A DNA stretch of 8,258 bases, taken from assembly GCA_900316595.1 (NCBI GenBank), contig ONDN01000081.1, positions 1 to 8,258 on the forward strand. Direction: 5' to 3'. A program made the translations under genes and the position numbers. The notes beneath the pieces were generated by a model, which had not been told where the DNA came from, searched no databases, and was given only the letters and a program-made list of their open reading frames with translations. Positions 1 through 6,969 of this stretch are shown here, one piece after another (positions within the stretch are counted from its first letter, which is position 1; each line of letters starts with the position of its first letter). The DNA comes from an uncultured Mycoplasmataceae bacterium (GTDB lineage: Bacteria; Bacillota_I; Bacilli_A; Mycoplasmatales; Mycoplasmoidaceae).

Positions 1-1250
1 GCTTGTAAGTTTGTAAATGATAAATGATCTATTATTTTTTGTTTAGCATCTTCTTTATTACTTGCACGACGAATTATTTCTACAACATCATCGATGATTC
101 GAATTGCCTTAATTAATCCTTCAACAATTTCTTTACGCTTTAATGATTTTTCCAAATCATATTTACTTGCAGCTATTATTACTTCATTAATGTGAGCAAT
201 AAATGAGTCTAAAGCATTTAAAATTGAAAATTGAACCGGTTTATGGTTATCAATTGCTACCATATTCATGGTATAAGAGATTTGCATTTCGGTTTCTTTA
301 TAAATTAAGTTTTTCATTAATTCAAAATTCTTACCATTTGACAATTCAAGAACAATTCTTACACCATTTTTATCAGTTTCATCTCTTACTTCTTTAATGT
401 TTAATACATCATATTTTTCTTTTAATTCATCAAGTTGACGAACAATTAATGATTTATTTGTTTCATAAGGGATTGATGTAATAACAGCAGTTTTTGCATT
501 TATTGATTCAATTTCTCCACGGATATTAATTTTTCCTTTACCTGTTGTATATGCATCAATGATTCCTTGTTGATTTAAAATGATACCACCTGTTGGAAAA
601 TCAGGTCCGGGCATGACATTCAAAATTGATTTTAAAAAGCAATTTGGTGAATCAATCCTTGTTATAATTGCTTCTATTACTTCTGAGGGATTAAATGTTG
701 GAATGTTAGTTGCATAACCGGCAGCAATACCATTTGCACCGTTAATTAATAAATTAGGTAATAATGTTGGTAAAACTACTGGTTCATACTCGCTGTCATC
801 AAAATTGTTAATGAATTGAACAGTGTTTTTTTCTAAATTTTGTGTCATTGTTTGACCAAATTTAGATAATCGACATTCAGTATAACGCATAGCGGCAGCG
901 CCATCACCATCAATAGAACCATTATTACCATGCATATCAAGTAGAGCAATATTATTTTTCCATGATTGGCTCATTCTTACCATTGCTTCATAGATAGAAG
1001 AATCACCATGTGGGTGATACTTACCAATAACCTCACCAACTGTTCTTGCTGATTTTTTATGTGGTTGATCATAGAACAGATGTAAATTATTCATAGCATA
1101 AATAATTCTTCGTTGAACTGGTTTTAATCCATCGCGAATATCAGGTAGAGCACGATCTTGAATGATGTATTTAGCATATTTGCTAAAATCATCAGACATG
1201 ACGTTTTCAAGAGTTAATTTTAAATATTCTTCTTTGTTATTGTTACTCAT
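1..1250 (-). CDS. parC: DNA topoisomerase IV subunit A (ParC), N-terminal part
   Basis: ParC is the DNA breakage-reunion subunit of topoisomerase IV, which with ParE decatenates daughter chromosomes using ATP. The reading frame starts with ATG at 1250-1248 and stays open to the window start, giving 416 codons; the rest of the tower and the C-terminal beta-propeller lie outside. Visible family landmarks are the winged-helix region with RALPDIRDGLKPVQRRIIYA (about residues 33-52), the HPHGDSSIYEAM segment (79-90), and AAMRYTECRLS (119-129) with the expected catalytic tyrosine Y123. S84 and E88 occupy the two classic quinolone-resistance positions and are the usual wild-type residues. An AAAGG Shine-Dalgarno lies 4 nt before the ATG. 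The start is 14 nt after the parE stop, so the two are almost certainly co-transcribed. GyrA is the main alternative; adjacency to a ParE-type subunit argues against it. Confidence 0.93.
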   Translation of the reverse strand, partial: MSNNNKEEYLKLTLENVMSDDFSKYAKYIIQDRALPDIRDGLKPVQRRIIYAMNNLHLFYDQPHKKSARTVGEVIGKYHPHGDSSIYEAMVRMSQSWKNNIALLDMHGNNGSIDGDGAAAMRYTECRLSKFGQTMTQNLEKNTVQFINNFDDSEYEPVVLPTLLPNLLINGANGIAAGYATNIPTFNPSEVIEAIITRIDSPNCFLKSILNVMPGPDFPTGGIILNQQGIIDAYTTGKGKINIRGEIESINAKTAVITSIPYETNKSLIVRQLDELKEKYDVLNIKEVRDETDKNGVRIVLELSNGKNFELMKNLIYKETEMQISYTMNMVAIDNHKPVQFSILNALDSFIAHINEVIIAASKYDLEKSLKRKEIVEGLIKAIRIIDDVVEIIRRASNKEDAKQKIIDHLSFTNLQ

Positions 1251-1254
1251 AGTA

Positions 1255-1259
1255 CCTTT
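1255..1259 (-). promoter_or_regulatory. Shine-Dalgarno site of parC
   Basis: On the minus strand this reads AAAGG, 4 nt before the parC ATG, inside the 14-nt parE-parC gap. It supports the chosen parC start and independent translation initiation of the second gene in the operon. Confidence 0.6.
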
Positions 1260-1264
1260 AAAAT

Positions 1265-3175
1265 TTATTGTTGATCAAGCATATTAAAATCAACATTTTC
1301 ATTAATTCATTTCTTTCTTGCAGATGCATTATCACCCATTAAAATTGAAACCTGTTTTTCTGCAAGAGCAGCATCTTCAATTGTAACCTTAATAAATTTA
1401 CGATTATTTGGATCCATTGTTGTTTCCCATAATTGATCAGCGTTCATTTCACCAAGTCCTTTATATCTCTGAACATCATAAGATTTAAATTGCTTTTTAT
1501 TCTTATTTAATTCTTGTTCATCTCATGCATATAGAATTTTTCTAGTTGCTTTGTCAGTTACTCGATATAATGGACTTAATGCGATATAAATGTGGCCTTG
1601 TTCAATCAATGGCTTCATATAGCGGTAAAAGAAAGTTAATAATAAAATTTGGATGTGTGCTCCATCAACATCAGCATCAGTCATGATAATAACCTTATCA
1701 TATTTTAAGTTTGATATATCAAATTCTGGTGTAATACCAGTACCAAGACATGAAATTAATGTACATATTTCTTCATTATTTAACAAATCTCTAATTGAAG
1801 CTTTTTCCACATTTAAAACTTTACCTCGTAAAGGTAAAATTGCTTGATGCTTTTTATCTCTTGCTAATTTAGCACTTCCTCCAGCTGAATCACCCTCAAC
1901 AATAAATAATTCATTTAAACTTGGTGTTTTAGATTGAGCTGGAGTCAATTTGCCTGATAACAATAATGTTTGCTTATTGGTGTTCTTTAGTTTTCTTACA
2001 TCTTCTCTTGCTTTTTTAGCAGCAATTCTAGAATCACGTGAAGCAATTACTTTTTTGATTATAGTATCACTATCTTTTTTATTTTCTTCTAATCAAAAAA
2101 TAAATTGATCGCCAAAACATTTTTTAACTGCAGATGTTGCTTCTTGGGTAAACAACTTGTTTTTTGTTTGTCCTTCATAAGCAATCATTTTTTCTGGAAC
2201 ACGAACTGAAATTACAGCAGTTAATCCCTCACGAACATCATCACCCTCAAAGTTTTTATCTTTATCTTTTAATAATTTATTTTTCCTTGCATATTCATTA
2301 ATGCACTCAGTTAAAGCGGATTTGAATCCACTTTCATGACTACCACCTTCAATAGTTTTAATTGAGTTGGCAAATGAAACAATAATTTCAGAATTACTTG
2401 TTGTATATTGCAAAGCAACTTCTACTTCAATTTTATCAGAACTTTTTCCTTTGAAAAAGCAAGGCTTAGAAATAGGAGTTTTAGATTCATTTATGTAATT
2501 TACATATTCAAGCAATCCTTTGTCTGATTTAAACTCAATATGTTCATCAGTATTTAGATCGTTAAATTCAATAGTTAATCCTTGATATAAATAACTTGAT
2601 TCACGAATTCGTTCTTTAATTTTTTCAGCATTAAAATTTGTAGTTGAAAAAATATTTGCATCAGGTTTGAATTTAACAATAGTTCCTGTTCTATTTGTGG
2701 TTCCCACCATATGGGAACTATTAACTATTTGACCACCGTTTTTGTATTCTGATTCATAAATTTTTCCGTTATGCTTAACTGAAACCTTCATTCATTCACT
2801 TAAAGCATTCACTACACTAGCACCAACACCATGTAACCCACCAGAGGTTTTGTATGCACTGCTATCAAACTTACCACCAGCATGTAAAATAGTAAATACT
2901 GTATCAATGGTTGATAATTTAGTTTGTGGGTTAATTCCTGTAGGAATACCACGACCATTATCTTCTATGGTAATTGATTGATCTTTGTTGATTGTTAATT
3001 TTATATGATCACAATTACCTGAAATAACTTCATCGATGGCATTATCGAATATTTCCCAAACTAAATGATGTAAGCCATAACTATCAATTGAGCCAATGTA
3101 CATGCCAGGACGTTTACGCACTGGTTCCAATCCGGTTAAAACTTTTATATCACTATCTTTATACTGGTTGGACAT
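1265..3175 (-). CDS. parE: DNA topoisomerase IV subunit B (ParE)
   Basis: ParE is the ATPase subunit of topoisomerase IV and partners ParC. The product is 636 aa, a normal full length. The GHKL ATPase domain shows EIFDNAIDE (41-49, Mg/ATP asparagine N45), EDNGRGIP (71-78) and GGLHGVGASVVNALS (112-126). The Toprim domain shows EGDSAGG (427-433, E427 as acidic metal ligand), PLRGKVLNVEKA (448-459) and DADVD (500-504). The C-terminal part carries QRYKGLGEMN (569-578) followed by QLWETTMDP. SGKLTPAQ (407-414) matches ParE rather than the GyrB form PGKLADC. Trp128, 361, 551 and 623 are encoded by TGA, so a standard-code reading would wrongly break the gene into several pieces. The start is firm: an in-frame TAA lies just two codons upstream (3181-3179) and the N-terminus aligns with the family. 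No Shine-Dalgarno is visible before the ATG, and a TATAAT lies only 13 bases away. Confidence 0.95.
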
Positions 3176-3187
3176 AACTTAGTAATG

Positions 3188-3193
3188 ATTATA
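3188..3193 (-). promoter_or_regulatory. Putative -10 box of the parE-parC promoter
   Basis: The minus strand reads TATAAT here, a perfect -10 hexamer. Transcription would be expected to start about 7 nt downstream, near 3181, leaving only about 6 nt before the parE ATG. No convincing -35 hexamer is seen at the normal spacing, which is common in mycoplasma promoters. AT-rich sequence makes chance matches likely, so the call rests mainly on position. Confidence 0.5.
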
Positions 3194-3199
3194 CTAATA

Positions 3200-3205
3200 T
3201 ATAAT
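3200..3205 (+). promoter_or_regulatory. Putative -10 box of the lspA-rluD operon promoter
   Basis: The plus strand reads TATAAT, ending 12 nt before the chosen lspA ATG at 3218. The expected start of transcription is near 3212, again giving a leader of about 6 nt. It lies 6 bp from the opposite-strand parE -10 box, so polymerase could probably occupy only one promoter at a time. No clear -35 hexamer is visible. Confidence 0.45.
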
Positions 3206-3217
3206 ATTAGAGTAAAA

Positions 3218-4495
3218 ATGACTACTGATTTTGAAAATAATAGTTTTCTAAGTAAAATTAAACTAACTTTAAAACAAAATTTCACCAAAAGAAATAGCTT
3301 AAGACGATTACTATTTTTTTGCATATCAGCAGTTATTGTTATTGTTTGTTCTTGACCAATGCATACATTTGCAATGAATGCAAAAAATAGTCATTATGGG
3401 AACGGTTTTATTCAGATTGATATTGCTTTAAATCCAGGTATAGCATTTTCGATTTTGGAAAATAAAGTCGCAGCAATATTTTGCTTACAGGGATTAATAA
3501 TCTTAATTCTTTCAGTTTTTTTAGTATTTAGTAATAAATGATACTACTCACTATTTGTAGGATTTGCAGAAACTGGTGCTTTATTTAACTTCTTTGATCG
3601 CATGATAACAAAAAATCCTGTTAGCATAAGTGGTAATAAATGGTGTGTGCTAGATTATTTTCATTTAAGTTTTGGTAAAACCTCTTTTAATTTTCCCGAT
3701 ATGTTTATTTTGTTTGGAGTGATTTCAGCTTCAATCATCGTTACAGTATTTGCGATTGTTAATGGTATTAAAGATTATAAGGATAAAAAGGTAAATAAAA
3801 TGGTAATTAATAAACCAAGTTTGGATATTGTCTTTGAAGATGACAATTATATTATTGTCAATAAACCAAAAAAGATGTTAGTTCATCCTACTAAGTATGA
3901 AGACAAGGATACGGTGATTGATTTTTTACGACCAAAGATTAATGTTCAAGAATTTGAAGATTCATTAAGACCAGGAATTATTCAAAGGCTTGATCGCGAT
4001 ACTAATGGTTTAATGGTTGTTGCTAAAAACAAAAAAACAGCTGATAATTTAATTAAACAAATAAATGAAAATACATTTATAAAAAAATATTATGCCCTTG
4101 TCCATAATGACTTTAAAGATGATGAAATAATCATTAAAGCACCAATTATTCGTTCAAGTAACAACACTACAAAAATGGTTGTTAGTGATGATCCAAAAGC
4201 AAAAGATGCAATAACCGAAGTAAAAGTTATTGAACATTATAAAACTTCTGCATTTATTGAGTGCAAATTATTAACTGGCAGAACCCACCAAATTCGTGTT
4301 CATATGAATTATATTCATCATCCAATTTATAATGATCCATTATATGGACAAAATGATGGGTATGAAAATTATGGACAATTTTTAACTTCATATTACTTAG
4401 AGTTTATAAGTCCAACCACTAATGAAGTTGTGAAATACACAATTAATTTAGATGAAACATTTAATAAATTAAAAGAGCAATTAAAATTAATGTAA
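3218..4495 (+). CDS. Fused lipoprotein signal peptidase (LspA) / RluA-RluD-family pseudouridine synthase
   Basis: One uninterrupted 425-codon frame encodes two enzymes. Residues 1-185 are LspA, which cleaves signal peptides from diacylglyceryl-modified prolipoproteins in the membrane. There are four predicted membrane segments (about 31-46, 84-104, 109-122, 162-181), the NPGIAFS motif (72-78), and the two expected catalytic aspartates: D127 in NFFDR and D161 in FNFPD. Residues 195-425 are a pseudouridine synthase that would isomerise uridine in rRNA or tRNA: VFEDDNYIIVNKP (205-217), RPGIIQRLDRDTNGL (251-265) with catalytic D259, and LTGRTHQIRVHM (352-363). The S4 RNA-binding domain normally preceding this catalytic domain is absent. 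Trp46 and Trp108 are TGA. The two genes are adjacent but separate in many Firmicutes (lspA-ylyB). The exact RNA target is unknown. A second in-frame ATG at 3185 would add 11 residues; 3218 is preferred because the -10 box lies between them. tsaB follows after 2 nt. Confidence 0.88.
3785..3802 (+). promoter_or_regulatory. Internal Shine-Dalgarno and ATG at the LspA/pseudouridine synthase junction
   Basis: AAAAAGG at 3785-3791 lies 8 nt before an in-frame ATG at 3800-3802, which is codon 195 of the fused frame. The ATG sits exactly at the linker between the last LspA helix and the first pseudouridine synthase motif. Initiation here would give a free 231-aa soluble synthase in addition to the fusion. 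The site is stronger than anything seen before the lspA start. Lys-rich linkers in AT-rich DNA can produce such a sequence by chance. Confidence 0.5.
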
Positions 4496-4497
4496 AC

Positions 4498-5067
4498 ATG
4501 AAACTTTTTATTGACACAACACAAAATTTTTGTAATCTTGCATTAATTAACAATAAAAACCAAATTTTAGATACTTATCAGGAATTGACAAATAACAATA
4601 TGACTGATATTGTTGTAGAAAAAATTAATTATATCCTTTGCAAAAATAAAATTGATAAAAGTAAGATAGATTCTATTTATTTATTAATTGGCCCTGGATG
4701 TTTTACTGGTTGCCGTGTCGGTTATATCATTGCTATTACTTGAGCCAATATTAATAACATTAAACTTTATATAATGAATTCACTATTATTTCAAACTAAC
4801 AAAGGTACTGGTGTGAGTGTTATTGATGCTAAAAGCAATAAAAAATTCATTGCTATTTACAATAAATATAAATCACTTGTTGAACCTAAAATAGTTTCTT
4901 GCAAAGAAGCAGAAATTCTATGTAAAAAATACAAAAAGTATTATGTCTATATTGACTATAAAAATGTGGATTTTTTTGAAAAATTAAAACAACATTTATC
5001 AAAATTTAACTATGTTAAAAACATATTTAAATTAGAACCATTATATTTAAAAAAACCTGTGGAATAG
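4498..5067 (+). CDS. tsaB: tRNA threonylcarbamoyladenosine biosynthesis protein TsaB
   Basis: TsaB is the non-catalytic partner that dimerises with TsaD in the complex that adds threonylcarbamoyl to A37 of ANN-decoding tRNAs in the cytoplasm. The product is 189 aa, shorter than the usual roughly 220-230 aa. Family landmarks are the ASKHA-fold start LFIDTTQNFCNLAL (3-16), the signature GPGCFTGCRVG (65-75; the common form is GPGSFTGxRxG), and GTGVSVIDAKSNKKFIAIY (102-120), which matches the conserved second-lobe strand. Trp82 is TGA at 4741-4743; a standard-code reading would split the gene there. The ATG comes 2 nt after the preceding stop and has no visible Shine-Dalgarno, suggesting translational coupling. 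The short length appears to reflect a reduced second lobe, not a break in frame. Confidence 0.87.
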
Positions 5068-5068
5068 T

Positions 5069-5650
5069 ATGGAGCAATCTACAACTAATAATTTTAATCA
5101 AAATATTGAAAATTTTTCGATGGTGGAAAGAAAAATATTAGCTTTAGATTCTTCATATAAATGAAAAAAGATTTGAAAAATTATTGATATATATTTCTAT
5201 TGTGTAATTTGTATATCTTTTGCTTTGTTTTTAATTTCAGCAATATTTTTTTCATTACAAAGAAATTTTAATTTAATAAAGAATTTAGGGATGATTTTTG
5301 GATTTTTATCTTTAGGGATCTTAGCGATTTCTTGAATGCTAATAATTTTCTTTAAAGGACCAATAAAATTCATTAATCATTCACAGAAACAACTAGAAGA
5401 ATTGCACAAAAAACAAAATAAAATAATGATTATATTTCGTATTATTTTCTTTTCTTTAACAACAATTCCTACATTTATGCTTATAATTGCATGCATTATT
5501 ATTGCCCATTATTACATTGCATGTTTAATTACCATTTATATATCATTTTTCTTGTTTATTGCATTTGGAAGTGGGGCAATAATTCTTTATGCTAATTATT
5601 TAAAAAACAAAAAAATGATGCACGAGTGTGTTATAAGCAATATGTTTTAG
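5069..5650 (+). CDS. Hypothetical four-helix membrane protein
   Basis: I do not recognise this family. The frame encodes 193 aa from ATG at 5069, 1 nt after the tsaB TAG, with Trp32, Trp36 and Trp89 as TGA; reading TGA as stop would leave only a truncated C-terminal piece. A polar N-terminus (1-37) ends in the basic KWKKIWK (31-37). Four hydrophobic segments follow, at about 40-63, 72-95, 119-146 and 148-176. The loop between helices 2 and 3 (96-118) is Lys/Gln/Glu rich and may be partly helical, and the C-terminus has KNKKMM. By the positive-inside rule both termini and the central loop are cytoplasmic. There is no signal peptide, lipobox or enzyme motif. A GGA five nt before the ATG is a weak ribosome-binding site. 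Position in the operon suggests co-expression with LspA and TsaB but says nothing firm on function. Confidence 0.8.
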
Positions 5651-5656
5651 TATTGT

Positions 5657-5662
5657 TATAAT
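5657..5662 (+). promoter_or_regulatory. Putative -10 box of the hisS-aspS promoter
   Basis: A perfect TATAAT lies just after the upstream gene's stop, in the 45-bp spacer before hisS. Transcription would begin near 5669, leaving a leader of about 27 nt that includes the hisS Shine-Dalgarno. The -35 region 17 nt upstream (TAAGCA) is weak. The box suggests hisS-aspS has its own promoter, although read-through from upstream is possible because no terminator hairpin is visible. Confidence 0.55.
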
Positions 5663-5685
5663 AGACATATATATATTTAACATTT

Positions 5686-5689
5686 AAGG
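5686..5689 (+). promoter_or_regulatory. Shine-Dalgarno site of hisS
   Basis: AAGG is followed by 6 nt and then the hisS ATG at 5696, a standard spacing that supports this start. Confidence 0.6.
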
Positions 5690-5695
5690 TTTTTA

Positions 5696-6967
5696 ATGTC
5701 TAATCAAATAAATCGTTTAAGAGGTACAATTGACATTTATGGTAAGTATGCTGATTATTTTACCTACATAGTTGATTCATGCACTAAGACAGCTAAATTA
5801 TATGGTTATAAATATTTTGAATCACCAGTAATTGAACCAAAAAATTTGTTTGTTTCATCTGTAGGTGAATCTAGTGATATTGTTAAAAAAGAATTTTATG
5901 AATTCACTGATAAAAGTGAAAGAGAAATTGTTTTACGTCCTGAAGGTACTGCAAGTATTATTAGAGCGGTCATTGAAAATAAAATTATTAATCAAGAAAT
6001 TCATCCAATTCGTGTTTATTATATGGAACCAATGTTTAGATATGAAAGACCACAAAGTGGTCGCTTACGTGAATTTCATCAATTTGGAATAGAATGTATA
6101 GGTACTAACTCATACATGGATGATGTAGAAACCTTAATTTTCGCATACCAAATTATCAATTCTTTAGGAATAAAACATATAACATTATCAATCAATAATA
6201 TTGGTAATTTTAATTCAAGAAGCAAATGAATTACTGCACTGACAAAATATTTTAAAAAATATGAGAAAGATTTGACACAGGATTCAATTAATCGTATTAA
6301 TACCAATCCATTAAGAATTCTTGATGATAAAATTGATGGCAAAAAAGATTTTGTTAAAAAGGCACCTAAAATTGATGAATATTTAACTAAAGAAGAGGTT
6401 CAATATTTTGAAAATATTGTCAATGAATTAAAAAGACAAAAAATTCCTTTTGTTATTGATTCAACAATGGTAAGAGGTTTAGATTACTATACAAATTTTG
6501 TGTTTGAAATTAATAGTACTGAACCTAAACTATCTGCACAATCTACATTATTAGGTGGTGGAAGATATAATAATTTACTTGCCAAATTAGGAGCTAAAGA
6601 TGAAGGATGCATTGGTTTTGCATGTGGAATTGAAAGGATTATTGAACAAATAGAGTTAGAAAATATAACATTAGAGTCTAATAGTGTTGCTAAAGTAATT
6701 ATTGCTCCTTTAGACAGCAAATGTAACTCTATGGCACTTGATATATTAATTAAATTAAGAAAGCACAATATTAGTGCTATTTGTAATTTTAATTCGAATA
6801 AAATTCGTAATCATTTTAATTTAGCCGATAAAACAAAGTGTGAACAAGTAATTATTATTGGTGAAAAAGAGTTAAAAAATAATAAAGTTTTAATTAAAAA
6901 TCAAAAAACATTAAAACAAGTAGAAGTTGATGCTAAGGAAATTGTCAATTTTTTAAAAGGTGAATAA
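5696..6967 (+). CDS. hisS: Histidyl-tRNA synthetase (HisRS)
   Basis: HisRS is a cytoplasmic class II synthetase, a homodimer that charges tRNA-His with histidine using ATP. The product is 423 aa, the normal bacterial length. Landmarks in order are the N-terminal RLRGTIDIYG (7-16), the RPEGTAS segment (81-87), and class II motif 2 spanning about 106-136 with FRYERPQSGRLREFHQFG (114-131, including R115). The HisA signature RGLDYYTNFVFEI is at 260-272. GGGRYNNLL (287-295) and motif 3 GFACGIERI (307-315, R314) follow. The C-terminal alpha/beta anticodon-binding domain runs from about 333 to the end. Trp178 is TGA at 6227-6229, so the gene would look split under the standard code. A TATAAT and a Shine-Dalgarno precede it, with no room for a T-box leader. 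aspS follows after 2 nt, the hisS-aspS order common in Firmicutes. Confidence 0.96.
6955..6960 (+). promoter_or_regulatory. Shine-Dalgarno site of aspS (supports GTG start)
   Basis: AAAAGG lies inside the 3' end of hisS, 9 nt before GTG at 6970. It fixes the aspS start: the next in-frame ATG (7081) would remove the first third of the OB-fold, including the conserved NGWV segment. Confidence 0.65.
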
Positions 6968-6969
6968 TT

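Noticed and set aside
203..397. 64-codon plus-strand open frame
   Set aside because: It lies wholly inside parC on the opposite strand, has no recognisable motif, and reflects AT-rich antisense sequence.
1653..1847. 64-codon plus-strand open frame
   Set aside because: It is antisense to the highly conserved Toprim region of parE, which fully explains the sequence.
1523..3175. parE as three broken pieces or a pseudogene
   Set aside because: The breaks are TGA codons at 2789-2791, 2093-2095 and 1523-1525. Read as Trp they give a continuous 636-aa protein with every family motif in place.
1..3175. gyrA/gyrB instead of parC/parE
   Set aside because: The B subunit carries SGKLTPAQ rather than the PGKLADC typical of GyrB, and gene order parE-parC fits topoisomerase IV.
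5665..5680. ATATATAT run as a repeat or terminator
   Set aside because: It is a short low-complexity tract in AT-rich DNA, with no stable G+C-containing stem followed by a T run.
5651..5695. T-box or other riboswitch leader before hisS
   Set aside because: Only 45 nt separate the genes and a -10 box uses part of that, leaving a leader of about 27 nt, far too short for a T-box.
5865..6092. 75-codon plus-strand frame inside hisS
   Set aside because: It overlaps HisRS motif 2 in another frame; its Leu/Lys-rich composition is a frame-shifted shadow.
6079..6768. Two minus-strand frames (6079-6342 and 6487-6768)
   Set aside because: Both are antisense to conserved hisS sequence with no start signals or known motifs.
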